From Shewanella sp. (GTDB lineage Bacteria; Pseudomonadota; Gammaproteobacteria; Enterobacterales; Shewanellaceae), in assembly GCA_021462625.1 (NCBI GenBank), contig JAJNAU010000010.1:1-48205 (forward strand): DNA of 48,205 bases. Reading direction: 5' to 3'. Position numbers and translations under genes: made by a program. Below the pieces are notes generated by a model, which was not told the DNA's origin, did not search any database, and saw nothing but the letters and a program-made list of their open reading frames with translations. Numbering within the stretch: the first letter of the stretch is position 1; the number at the start of each line of letters is the position of its first letter. Below, one piece after another: positions 18,481 to 27,129 of this stretch.

Positions 18481-18924
18481 ATGCAAGAGAAGCAAGCATT
18501 GAGTCAAAGAGAGTCCAGTCAGTCAGTATGCGCTGGAAGGCGGCTGTTTGTGCGGCGCGATTTGCTATCGTGTAGATGATGACCCTTTTGATGCCGATTA
18601 CTGTCATTGCCGTATGTGCCAGCAGCAGACTGGAGCCCCTGTGTCGGCCTGGATGGACTTTAAGATTGAACAGGTGCACTGGCTTAAAGGAAAGGTGAAG
18701 GAGTTTGCTTCTTCTGATACGGTCCGCAGAGGCTTTTGCGCCCAGTGTGGTTCGACCCTGACATTTCGGGACACAGGTTATGCTGACTATCTGACCTTAA
18801 GTATTACCTCTTTGGATAATCCCACCCTTGTAGTCCCCAATACTATATCTATACCGCCAGCGTGCCTGACTGGCACAGTATTGATGATAGCTTGCCCAGG
18901 TATGTAAAAGGCCGCAGCGACTGA
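18481..18924 (+). pseudogene. GFA-family (CENP-V/GFA zinc-binding) protein with two frameshifts
   Basis: The GFA fold binds zinc through cysteine clusters, seen here as GGCLCGAICY, YCHCRMCQQQTGAP and RGFCAQCGSTL. The track starts at an internal TTG (18548). The plausible start, ATG at 18481 (MQEKQALSQRESSQ), is in another frame, and a shift near 18525 is needed to reach YALEGGCLCGAI. A second shift near 18840 restores the expected C-terminus YYIYTASVPDWHSIDDSLPR, ending at TGA 18922-18924. Two lesions in one small gene favour decay over one error. The family includes enzymes named for glutathione-formaldehyde adduct formation, but its true activities are mostly unknown. Confidence 0.8.
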
Positions 18925-18944
18925 TATCCAGGGCGCTCAGGCAA

Positions 18945-18975
18945 TAAAAAAGCGAAGCCTGAGCTTCGCTTTTTG
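18945..18975. terminator. Bidirectional terminator between GFA and pepA
   Basis: AAAAAAGCGAAGC-CTGA-GCTTCGCTTTTT, a strong stem with A and T tracts on both sides, serving pepA on the minus strand and the GFA remnant on the plus strand. Confidence 0.92.
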
Positions 18976-18993
18976 GGTTACTGATAAGTGTGA

Positions 18994-20502
18994 TTACTCT
19001 TCGGAGCCAATACTGGCGCGGTTGATCAAAAACTGAGTTAGCAGGGGAACCGGCCGGCCGGTGGAACCTTTGTTTTGACCGCTGTTCCAGGCTGTGCCGG
19101 CCACATCCAGGTGTGCCCAGTTATACTTCTTGGCAAAGCGGGACAGGAAACAGGCCGCAGTAATAGATCCTGCCGGGCGGCCGCCCAGATTGGTCATGTC
19201 CGCAAACGGGCTTTCCAACATTTCCTGGTACTCATCCCACAGCGGCATGCGCCATGCGCGGTCACCAGACTGTTCACCGGCATTCAGCAGTTCATGGGTC
19301 AGCGGGTTGTGACCGGAGAACAGGCCGGATGCGTGCTTACCCAGGGCAATCACACAAGCGCCGGTCAGGGTGGCGGTATCAACAACCAGCTCAGGGTCGA
19401 AACGCTCAACATAGGTCAGTACATCACACAGCACCAAACGGCCTTCGGCGTCAGTGTTCAATACTTCCACTGTCTGGCCTGACATAGTGGTCAGGATGTC
19501 GCCAGGACGATATGCGGTGCCGGATGGCATGTTTTCACAACCAGCCAGTACACCAATCACATTGATTGGCAGGTTCATTTCACAGATCGCTTTCATGGTA
19601 CCGATAACACCGGCAGCACCACCCATGTCGTACTTCATCTCATCCATGGCTTCGCCCGGCTTCAGCGAGATACCGCCGGAGTCGAAGGTCAGGCCTTTAC
19701 CTACCAGTACGATAGGCTTTTCAGTGGCATTCAGTGAGCCCTTGTAGTTCATCACTGTCATGATGGACTCATTAGCACTGCCGCGGCCCACGGCCAGATA
19801 GGCATTCATGCCCAGCTCAGCCATCTGCTCTTCACCAACAGTGGTCACTTTCAGGTTTTCATACTGCTCGCCCATTTGACGGGCCTGGGAAGCCAGGTAA
19901 GCCGGATTGCAGATGTTGGGTGGCATATTGGCCACATCGCGACACAGGAGCATACCGGCAGAAACGGCTTCTCCTTGCTCGATGGCACGTTCGCCAACGG
20001 TCAGCTCGCGGCGGGTCGGTACATTAAACACCAGTTTGCGCAGTGGACGGCGGTGCTCGCCTTTACAGGTCTTGAGTGTATCAAAGTTGTACAGACTGGC
20101 ATTGGTGGTTTCCACTGCCTGACGCACTTTCCAGTATGTGTCGCGGCCTTTTACATGCAGCTCAGTCAAGAAACAAACGGCTTCCATTGAGCCGGTTTCA
20201 TTCAGCGTGTTAATGGTTTTGGCAATAATCTGTTTGTATTGGCGTTCATCCAGTTCACGCTCTTTGCCACAGCCAACAAGCAGTACGCGCTCACTCAATA
20301 CATTGGGCACATGATGCAACAGCAGCATTTGGCCTGGTTTTCCTTCCAGATCACCGCGGCGCAGCAGATTGCTGATGTAGCCTTCGCTGATTTTGTCCAA
20401 TTGCTCGGCGATACCTGACAAACGCCGGGGTTCATAAACCCCAACCACAATACAGGCTGAGCGTTGTTTTTCAGGGCTGCCGCTCTTTACGCTAAACTCC
20501 AT
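18994..20502 (-). CDS. pepA: Leucyl aminopeptidase PepA
   Basis: Two-metal M17 aminopeptidase. In E. coli it is also a DNA-binding protein for carAB control and Xer recombination. 502 aa (E. coli 503), starting [20 protein letters not shown]. The track start at 20508 is a GTG; ATG 20502 has AGGAG upstream and matches the family start. Catalytic and metal-binding motifs are [14 protein letters not shown] and [12 protein letters not shown]. The C-terminus [20 protein letters not shown] is typical. It is divergent from lptFG, as in E. coli. Confidence 0.98.
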   Translation of the reverse strand: MEFSVKSGSPEKQRSACIVVGVYEPRRLSGIAEQLDKISEGYISNLLRRGDLEGKPGQMLLLHHVPNVLSERVLLVGCGKERELDERQYKQIIAKTINTLNETGSMEAVCFLTELHVKGRDTYWKVRQAVETTNASLYNFDTLKTCKGEHRRPLRKLVFNVPTRRELTVGERAIEQGEAVSAGMLLCRDVANMPPNICNPAYLASQARQMGEQYENLKVTTVGEEQMAELGMNAYLAVGRGSANESIMTVMNYKGSLNATEKPIVLVGKGLTFDSGGISLKPGEAMDEMKYDMGGAAGVIGTMKAICEMNLPINVIGVLAGCENMPSGTAYRPGDILTTMSGQTVEVLNTDAEGRLVLCDVLTYVERFDPELVVDTATLTGACVIALGKHASGLFSGHNPLTHELLNAGEQSGDRAWRMPLWDEYQEMLESPFADMTNLGGRPAGSITAACFLSRFAKKYNWAHLDVAGTAWNSGQNKGSTGRPVPLLTQFLINRASIGSEE

Positions 20503-20832
20503 GAGCACTCCTAGATTCTTAAAGACAAATTTTTATATTTATTAGATAATGCCGCTTTATACCTGCGTTCGGCACGGTGCGGTGTTTGCCGTTTATCAGC
20601 CAAGCCTGAGCTTAAATAGCCTGGGCACTGTCAGCAGGGCACAGGGCAGTCCGGCTGTGTTTTCTGACGTTGTGTAAAGCCTGAACCTGTTGTGGCAGCT
20701 CTTATAATGACATTTATTACCCCGTCAGCAGACGGACGTGGGGTTGGTCAGAAAACTATCAAAAGTAAACAGTTTACATGAAAGTCAGTCTGTTACCAGC
20801 AAAATGATAAGTTTAGATACCGGATTCAGCCT
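20503..20832. promoter_or_regulatory. Divergent pepA / lptFG promoter region
   Basis: 330 bp without a gene. TATAAT at 20703-20708 is a possible plus-strand -10 element without a clear -35. A perfect 13-nt palindrome GTAAACAGTTTAC lies at 20765-20777, about 56 bp before the lptF start, and could be an operator. Nothing identifies a regulator. Confidence 0.35.
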
Positions 20833-21942
20833 GTGATTGTATTTAGATATCTGATTCGAGAAGTTTTAAAGGCGCAAATCGCGGTACTTTTGGTACTGTT
20901 AACTATTTTTATCAGTCAGCATTTCGTCAGAGTGCTGGCTGATGCCTCTGACGGCGAATTCCCCGCCTCTCTGGTGTTGACTTTGCTGGGCCTTAACCTG
21001 CCGGGGCTGGCTGTGTTGGTACTGCCTTTGAGTTTGTTTTTGGGGATCCTGCTGGCCCATGGCCGCATGTACGCCGAAAGCGAAATGGTCATTTTCCACG
21101 GTGTGGGGATCAGTGAGTGGTATGTCACCCGGGTTACTTTGTTGCTGGCTATTGCCAACCTGGTGGTGACGGGATACCTGTCAGTGTTTGTCTCGCCCTG
21201 GGCGGAAGAAAAACAAAATCAGGTGCTTGAGCAGGCACAATCCGATGCGGGCCTGGCAGCGCTAGTGCAGGGACGGTTCCAAACCAGTCCCAATGGCCGA
21301 GCCGTGCTGTTCGTTGAAAAAATTGGCAAAGACAAAAGTCTTGGCAATGTGTTTGTGGCCCAGTTGCCAGAACCCGATGAACAGTCCGGGCTAACCAATA
21401 TCGTTGTAGCCAAGGGCGGTAAGGTGATCGAAGAAAGCTCTGGCAGTCAGCATCTGCAATTAACTGATGGCAGTCGCTATCAGGGTTCACCTATGGCAAA
21501 AAACTACCAGGTTATTGATTTCGGTGGTTATGACATGCAGATCAAAGAGCAGCCGGTGGATCAGCGTCGTCGCAAAATGTCGGCGCTGCCGATCGGTGAG
21601 TTGATGAAACTCGATACGCCTGAAGCCAATGCGGAATTCCACTGGCGTCTGGCTATTCCCATGTCTATCCCACTGTTGACCTTAATTGCGGTGCCTCTGG
21701 CTCGGGTAAACGTGCGGCAGGGCAAGTTCGCCAAAATGCTGCCGGCTATTTTGCTGTATCTGGGCTATTTCGGCTTGATGGTGGCCGGTCGCAAGGCGCT
21801 GGAAGATGGAGTCATTCCGGGATATCTAGGGATGTGGTGGATCCATATCATTGCGCTGATCATGGGGCTGATGCTGCTGGGTAAGGAGCGACCGTTTGGC
21901 ATGAAGGTGTTCGGTTATATCAAGCGCAAGAGGTACCCCTAG
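20833..21942 (+). CDS. lptF: LPS export permease LptF
   Basis: One of the two membrane subunits of the LptB2FG transporter that extracts lipopolysaccharide from the inner membrane. 369 aa (E. coli 366). Three N-terminal membrane segments, a periplasmic jellyroll domain (about residues 130-255), then three C-terminal segments. The start is GTG (V/MIVFRYLIREVLKAQIAVLL), the expected N-terminus. Its stop overlaps the GTG start of lptG by one base. Confidence 0.96.
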   Translation: MIVFRYLIREVLKAQIAVLLVLLTIFISQHFVRVLADASDGEFPASLVLTLLGLNLPGLAVLVLPLSLFLGILLAHGRMYAESEMVIFHGVGISEWYVTRVTLLLAIANLVVTGYLSVFVSPWAEEKQNQVLEQAQSDAGLAALVQGRFQTSPNGRAVLFVEKIGKDKSLGNVFVAQLPEPDEQSGLTNIVVAKGGKVIEESSGSQHLQLTDGSRYQGSPMAKNYQVIDFGGYDMQIKEQPVDQRRRKMSALPIGELMKLDTPEANAEFHWRLAIPMSIPLLTLIAVPLARVNVRQGKFAKMLPAILLYLGYFGLMVAGRKALEDGVIPGYLGMWWIHIIALIMGLMLLGKERPFGMKVFGYIKRKRYP

Positions 21943-23000
21943 TGAAGATCCTTGACTTGTATATCGCGCGTGTATTGCTGAGTACCTCTGCGCTGAGTCT
22001 GTTGGTACTGACAGGCTTATCCGGCATCATCAAGTGGGTAGACCAACTCAGGCACGTCGGTCGTGGTGCCTATAACATGGCGGACGCTGCCATTTATGTG
22101 CTGTTTCTGGTCCCCAGAGATATTGAAATGTTTTTCCCCATGGCAGTGCTGCTTGGTGCACTGATTGGCATTGGGATGCTGGCATCCAACTCTGAATTGG
22201 TGGTGATGCAGGCTTCCGGTATGTCCCGTTTGCAGATCACTATGTCGGCGATGAAAACGGCTGTACCACTTATGTTGATGGTGATGGCTCTGGGTGAGTG
22301 GGGCGCACCGGCTGCTGAACAAAAAGCCATTGATATGAAAGCCAAACAGATTTCGGGTGGCAGTCTTATCCAGTCCCACCGGGGGATTTGGGCCAAGGAC
22401 GGGGATCTGTTTGTCAATATTGGTGAAGTGGTGGATATGAATAAACTGGGTAACATTACCCAGTATAAGTTCGACACTGAGCAGGCCCTGACAGACATTG
22501 TCCATGCCGACTCGGCAGTGTTCCAGAATGATGCCTGGTTGATGCGCAATGTCACCCATACTGAGATCACCCCGGAGCAAGTAAAAATGCAGAAGCTGGA
22601 TACCAATGTATGGCAGTCAACCCTGACCCCGGACAAACTCAATATTGTTTCCATTAAGCCCGAGGCTCTGTCCATTGAGGGATTGGTGGATTATCTGGAG
22701 TATCTTAAGGTCAATTATCAGGATGCCAGCCGGTATGAGCTGGCATTGTGGCGCAAGATGATGCAGCCGGTGACCGTTGCTGTGATGATGCTGGTGGCCC
22801 TGTCGTTTGTATTTGGACCATTGAGAACCGTGACTATGGGAGCCCGGGTGTTGCTGGGTGTCGTGGCGGGCTTCAGCTTCTATATCTGTAATGAGATCTT
22901 CGGCCCCATGAGTATGGTGTACGAGCTTCCACCTGCTGTGGGAGCGATTGCACCGAGTTTGTTGTTTACTGCGGTGGCGCTGTATTTCATACGACGATAA
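21942..23000 (+). CDS. lptG: LPS export permease LptG
   Basis: 352 aa (E. coli 360), the same 3TM-jellyroll-3TM plan as LptF. N-terminus MKILDLYIARVLLSTSALSLLVLTGL and a conserved C-terminal block FVFGPLRTVTMGARVLLGV. GTG start overlapping the last base of lptF, so the pair is translationally coupled. A terminator follows at 23013. Confidence 0.96.
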   Translation: MKILDLYIARVLLSTSALSLLVLTGLSGIIKWVDQLRHVGRGAYNMADAAIYVLFLVPRDIEMFFPMAVLLGALIGIGMLASNSELVVMQASGMSRLQITMSAMKTAVPLMLMVMALGEWGAPAAEQKAIDMKAKQISGGSLIQSHRGIWAKDGDLFVNIGEVVDMNKLGNITQYKFDTEQALTDIVHADSAVFQNDAWLMRNVTHTEITPEQVKMQKLDTNVWQSTLTPDKLNIVSIKPEALSIEGLVDYLEYLKVNYQDASRYELALWRKMMQPVTVAVMMLVALSFVFGPLRTVTMGARVLLGVVAGFSFYICNEIFGPMSMVYELPPAVGAIAPSLLFTAVALYFIRR

Positions 23001-23012
23001 TAGCAACATTGA

Positions 23013-23040
23013 TGAAAGGCGCTCAGCAGAGCGCCTTTCT
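23013..23040 (+). terminator. Terminator of lptFG
   Basis: GAAAGGCGCTC-AGCA-GAGCGCCTTTC, 13 bp past lptG. Confidence 0.88.
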
Positions 23041-23045
23041 TACCC

Positions 23046-23215
23046 GTGAATGAACTTGGGCTGGTATGTCATACCAGTGCATGGAAGATGGGTATTCGAT
23101 GGCAAAGTTATTCAGCATTGCATTCCAGGCTGGAAAGTTCAGGGTCATGATAATAACAACAATCGCGAGAAAGCCGAAAGGGTTATGCCATCGGGACCTA
23201 AACTGAGTCAGTGAG
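23046..23215 (-). pseudogene. Possible N-terminal remnant of an MFS transporter
   Basis: The minus strand reads RWHNPFGFLAIVVIIM and NFPAWNAMLNNFAIEYPSS without a stop, flanked by stops and with no good start codon. Hydrophobic segment plus WNxxLNNFxIE resembles the first helix region of an MFS subfamily common in marine gammaproteobacteria. The frame runs into the lptG terminator, so only a fragment remains. Identification rests on pattern memory and is tentative. Confidence 0.3.
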
Positions 23216-23318
23216 TTGGACTTTTACTCAAGTCTAGCGGTTGATGGGCAGTGTGGGTAACCCAATTCCCATAGAGTATTTTTGTTTTATGAACACAGGG
23301 AAAAGTGGCTTTGAATAA

Positions 23319-23347
23319 GGCGGTGCGAGGACTTGTTTGCACCTTCC
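23319..23347. mobile_element. 29-bp palindromic mini-element, M1 family
   Basis: GGCGGTGCGA joined to GGACTTGTTTGCACCTTCC, followed by TTAG. Same structure as 2776-2805. It lies 9 bp beyond the RDD gene stop. Confidence 0.65.
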
Positions 23348-23356
23348 TTAGGCTGG

Positions 23357-23866
23357 CTATGCACCGTGCCAGTTGCGTAACTGATTGGCTTCTTTGGACA
23401 GTACAACGACTTCAGAGCGGGTCATGCTGTCCTGCAGCGCCAGTTTGTCTCCTGACATCAGAATGGCGATGTTGCCCAAACCCAGCAGTGACCAGATAAC
23501 TCTGGCATATGCGGTAATCATGCTCAGATTCAGGCCATTGGGATGCTGTACTTTTAAACGCCAGGCGCGCATGCCCAGCGTCTGGCCGCCACGGCTCCAG
23601 AACAGGGCGTAGAAGGTCGCAACACAAATCACCAGATAAACCTGATATAGTCCCCGGTAAAGCGGAGTGTTATTCAACAGATCAGAGATATGCGCCTGCC
23701 CCTGAATACCGATAAGGCCGGCTTTGACCAGCAAAGTGAAAAGGCCAAAACCTATGGCGCCGGCAAATATATAGACGGCAACCGCCAGCATCAGGTCATA
23801 GGCCATGGCCCCTAGGCGACGGAAAAACCCCGCCCGCGGAAAGTTTGCATGCTCTGGATTGTGCAT
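23357..23866 (-). CDS. RDD-family membrane protein
   Basis: RDD domain named for conserved Arg and Asp residues, seen here as AGFFRRLGAMAYDLMLAVAVY and GGQTLGMRAWRLKVQ. About 169 aa from ATG at 23866, which has AGGGAT upstream; the track start at 23905 is less likely. Three or four membrane segments. Function of the family is mostly unknown; a role in ion exchange has been proposed for some members. It is convergent with lptG. Confidence 0.88.
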   Translation of the reverse strand: MHNPEHANFPRAGFFRRLGAMAYDLMLAVAVYIFAGAIGFGLFTLLVKAGLIGIQGQAHISDLLNNTPLYRGLYQVYLVICVATFYALFWSRGGQTLGMRAWRLKVQHPNGLNLSMITAYARVIWSLLGLGNIAILMSGDKLALQDSMTRSEVVVLSKEANQLRNWHGA

Positions 23867-23914
23867 AAAATTATCCCTGTTATTGTTATTCTGATGTGTT
23901 ACCAAGGGTTGGAG

Positions 23915-24160
23915 TTATTCTTCCTCACGCACAAACTGAATGTCTTTAAAGCCCATTCGAGCAAACTCATTCAAGCGGTAATCGCGCACGGCTTTGTTGC
24001 CCCTGGAGGTCATGGCCACCTGTTGCTCCATCGCCAGGAAACAGGTCAGATCAATGCCTTCGGCGGCAGCTGCAGCCTCAAACATATCGTGATACTTGTC
24101 ATAGGCAAAATTGATGACCTTGGCTTCACCTTTAAAGGTATAAGTGACCTGACGTGCCAT
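23915..24160 (-). CDS. DUF2960 family protein
   Basis: 81 aa, nearly all of it the DUF2960 pattern: MARQVTYTFKGEAKVINFAYDKYHDMFEAAAAAEGIDLT. No membrane segment. Function unknown. It lies 48 bp upstream of the RDD gene on the same strand, so they may be cotranscribed. Confidence 0.88.
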   Translation of the reverse strand: MARQVTYTFKGEAKVINFAYDKYHDMFEAAAAAEGIDLTCFLAMEQQVAMTSRGNKAVRDYRLNEFARMGFKDIQFVREEE

Positions 24161-24230
24161 GACGGCTCCTTAAAACTCACTGCTTGATAAAATAAACGGC
24201 GTCGATTATACACAATCCCGCCTACAAATA

Positions 24231-24253
24231 ATCGCGTTTTGGCTGCACCTTCC
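24231..24253 (+). repeat. Orphan right terminus of an M1-family element
   Basis: TGCACCTTCC followed by TTAA. Only the last 10 or so bases of the family terminus are recognisable; it is the worn end of an older insertion just downstream of the original end of the GNAT gene. Confidence 0.4.
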
Positions 24254-24299
24254 TTAAAATATTGCAGCGGCACAAAAGGCATATGGTGGTGGGGTGATA

Positions 24300-25002
24300 T
24301 TAAAGCGCCAGCCTCATGTAGCTGGGATTGTCACAGTAATACCAATCCGCATAGGAGTTTAGTCACTCAGCGAGAATTCAAAGGTGTGAAGACAATCAGA
24401 GCAATCGAAGGTCTATCGGGATAAATCAAGAGGGCTCTGGGCAGTATGCACGCCTTTAAAAGTCGCCCTACGGGAGCCTGTCAGCCACACGATTACGGCA
24501 CCAAATTGTTTAGCCAGAGAACCACTATGCCGTCACCAATTTCGCTTGTACTCGAATGGCTGACATGGCTCTGATGAGATCAATCTTCTATGCGGATTGG
24601 TATAAGAGCCCAGCGACTTGGTGGTGTGGGTATGTTCAAACCCCTGCTTTTTCCAAAAGCTTTCGGCACCTTGTGCCGCCACCAAAGACAGATGGGGAAC
24701 ACCCAGTTGTTTAGCGTGAGCAATCAATCTGCCGAGCAAGGCCTTGCCGGCACCCAGCCAGCGAACTGCCGGAGCAAAAGCCATATCATGCAGATAGAGG
24801 GTTTCTGGACTATCCAGCTCTGTGGGCAGGCATTGATTCAGCGATGGGGGCCTCCAAGCCAGGGGTGAGCCAGGCAATAACCCACGACCTCAGTCTCCAG
24901 TTCAACCACTAGGCAAGTATCAGGAGACAGTAACCACTTACTATGCATGACATTCAGAGGTTCAGGATAAATGGCGTGATATGTTTGTGCCTGAATGGTC
25001 AT
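24300..25002 (-). pseudogene. GNAT acetyltransferase gene interrupted by a MITE and a frameshift
   Basis: The N-terminal part reads MTIQAQTYHAIYPEPLN from ATG 25002 to GYCLAHPWLGG. A C5 run (24852-24856 region) then shifts the frame; one more C would continue as PPSLNQCLPTELDSP. The acetyl-CoA region is recognisable (RWLGAGKALLGRLIAHAK, then LVAAQGAESFWKKQGF). After KSLGS the reading enters the 263-bp element 24340-24602. Beyond it the original end YCDNPSYMRLAL and a TAA (24300-24302) are still present. Excising the element with one TAA copy restores LGSYCDNPSYMRLAL, which proves the insertion point. The track ORF 24533-24877 is the middle part with an artificial C-terminus. Confidence 0.85.
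24340..24602. mobile_element. 263-bp MITE with TAA target duplication (M2 family)
   Basis: Terminal inverted repeats TACCAATCCGCATAG at the left and CTATGCGGATTGGTA at the right, flanked on both sides by TAA (24337-24339 and 24603-24605). No coding capacity. It is inserted in the 3' end of the GNAT gene. No other copy of this terminus was seen in the window. Confidence 0.92.
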
Positions 25003-25449
25003 GATGGCTGATCAGTCGGAGTGAGTGATTGGACGGATGTGCATACCTGTTGATTCAGAATGAAATTAAAAAAATTAATCTGGCGGTAATTATATCAAGG
25101 CATTGTTGGCCTTCCCACCCGACTTTGTTTTCATCATGGGTGAGCAAAAGGGAAAGGGAAATCGACAAGCTGTCAAAGAGATTGCATGGAAGCATTAAGG
25201 TCGGCTATTGGCAGCGCCACTTACCAGACTGTTACCCAAAAAATGAATGTTCGGTGATCTTTAGGGTCTGTTGAACTTTTGTGGTCAGCAGACCCTAATA
25301 GCGTCGCTCGTCGGTTACGTGGGTGTAATGACCAAGGTGTCGCCAGCAACTGCAGGGGAAAGCGGCGTCCGTATGCATGCGCTACAGTTGAATGTGGATT
25401 GAGATTGTTTATGTCATGTCAAGTTATATCTTGTGTGCTTACTATCACA
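25003..25449. other. Noncoding gap between GNAT and the M32 carboxypeptidase
   Basis: No gene recognised. The two small track ORFs here match nothing I know and have no good ribosome binding sites. It holds the M3 mini-element at 25265-25294 and presumably the GNAT promoter. Confidence 0.5.
25265..25294. mobile_element. 30-bp palindromic mini-element, M3 family
   Basis: GGTCTGTTGAAC and GTGGTCAGCAGACC arms, flanked by TTAG (25261-25264) and CTAA (25295-25298). Exactly the same length as the copy at 4995-5024. Confidence 0.75.
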
Positions 25450-26940
25450 TCATTGATGCAAATATCTGGCGCGCAGATGTTTGAGCAGAGCCTCAGAGGA
25501 TAGAGGAGCGCCGGTGGCGCAGAGGATAATCTCCTCAGTGCTGTGCAGGGAGCCCTTTGACCAGATCTTGCTGGCCAGCCACTGCAAGATGGTATTAACT
25601 CGACCGGCACGGATCAGCTCATCCATGGCGCCCAACTGCTGCTCCAGAGCAAATTTCAATTGCGCGGCAGTCATGGCGCCCAGGGTGTAGGACGGGAAGT
25701 ACCCCAGTTCACCGAGGGTCCAGTGAATATCCTGCATACAGCCATCACGGTAGTTGCCGTCAGTATTAATTCCCAGTAATTGCTGCATATTGGCAGACCA
25801 GAAGTCCGGCAGATCATCCACGACCAGGCTGCCATCAATCAGCGCACGCTCGGCATCGAATCGCAGCATGACATGGCAGGGGTAAGTGACCTCATCGGCA
25901 TCGACCCGTATGAACCCCGGAGCCACCCGAGTCAGGTTCTGATACAGTGTCTGCGTAGCGAAATTACTGTCTAAGGTGTGATTGATGTCGTCCTGGATAA
26001 GATCCAGAAAGGCTTCGCTGCGTGCCAATTGCATTTCAAAGAACAAGCTCTGGCTTTCATGCATTCCCATAGAGCGCGCCATGCCGGCGGGTTGTCCCTG
26101 CCAATCGGTTGGCAAGCCTTGTTCATATTGAGCGTGGCCGGTTTCATGAATGGTGCTCATCAACGCTGGGCTGAAGTCGGTTTCATCAATGCGGGTGGTG
26201 ATACGGGTATCCCCGGCGCTGCCGCAGGAAAATGGGTGAGAGCTGACGTCCAATCGGCCGCAGTTGAAATCAAAGCCCAGCTTTTCCATCACCTTGCGGC
26301 TCAGCGTTAGTTGGTACTCAGCTTTGTAATGCCCCTGCAGGGAACAGAGTGGCAGCCATTGCTGGCGAGCCATTACCTCGGCGATCAGCGTCGGCAATGC
26401 CTTACGCAGGGGGGCAAACAGGGCGTCCAGTTTGGCGGTAGTCATACCGGGTTCAAACTTGTCCAGAAAAGTGTCATAAGCGGGGATCCCTAAGGCCTCA
26501 CCACGGATTTGCGCTTCCTCCCGAGTGAGTGAGATGACCTGCTTCAGGTTTGGGGCAAATCCAGCCCAGTCGTTTTCTTTGCGCTGGGTGCGCCAGGCAT
26601 GTTCACACTGAAATGCCGCCCGGGTTTTGGCCGCGATCAGTTTGGCAGGCACAAGGCTGGCCTGTGCTACCTGTCTGGACATTTCATCAAGGTTGGCCTG
26701 CTGCGCAACAGTCAGTGATTCCTCACGGGCATTCGCTATTGCATCGTCAAGCCAGGATTCAGTGCGCATGATATGAATGTGGGCACTCAGGGTTGCCATG
26801 GCTTCTGAGCGCACTGTGCTGCCACCGTCCGGCATCATGGTGTTGATATCCCAGTCACCCAGGGTGTTGAAGTGCTCGAAATGACTGATGCGTTTGAAGT
26901 GGTCTGCTAGTTGTTGATAGTGGCTCGCTTGAGTCGGCAT
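25450..26940 (-). CDS. M32-family metallocarboxypeptidase
   Basis: 496 aa from ATG 26940 (MPTQASHYQQLADHF); the track start at 26973 adds an unlikely leader. Every M32 signature is present in order: SSHPFS, DTRITTR (DxRxT), zinc site HETGHAQYEQG, HESQS, GCMQDIHW (GxxQDxHW) and GYFPSYTLG. Such enzymes remove C-terminal residues from peptides in the cytoplasm. It is a single gene transcribed away from the DUF2913 gene. Confidence 0.95.
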   Translation of the reverse strand: MPTQASHYQQLADHFKRISHFEHFNTLGDWDINTMMPDGGSTVRSEAMATLSAHIHIMRTESWLDDAIANAREESLTVAQQANLDEMSRQVAQASLVPAKLIAAKTRAAFQCEHAWRTQRKENDWAGFAPNLKQVISLTREEAQIRGEALGIPAYDTFLDKFEPGMTTAKLDALFAPLRKALPTLIAEVMARQQWLPLCSLQGHYKAEYQLTLSRKVMEKLGFDFNCGRLDVSSHPFSCGSAGDTRITTRIDETDFSPALMSTIHETGHAQYEQGLPTDWQGQPAGMARSMGMHESQSLFFEMQLARSEAFLDLIQDDINHTLDSNFATQTLYQNLTRVAPGFIRVDADEVTYPCHVMLRFDAERALIDGSLVVDDLPDFWSANMQQLLGINTDGNYRDGCMQDIHWTLGELGYFPSYTLGAMTAAQLKFALEQQLGAMDELIRAGRVNTILQWLASKIWSKGSLHSTEEIILCATGAPLSSEALLKHLRARYLHQ

Positions 26941-27129
26941 ATGAGATTCCGGTTGGCGGGTTATTGAGGGCATGGTAGCACAGCCAATGTCTTCAGGATG
27001 ATGTTGATGGAAGATGAAAGGGATGACTTATTGAATAGGCTTTTATCCGCAACCAGGGCTCGAAAGACCCTAACACTGGCCCCTTGGCTGGGGTAAAATC
27101 GTGGCAGATATTTCTGTCCTGATTTTTTT

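Noticed and set aside
25029-25274. 81-aa ORF between GNAT and the M32 gene
   Set aside because: No recognisable domain, weak start context, and it ends in the M3 palindrome; treated as noncoding.
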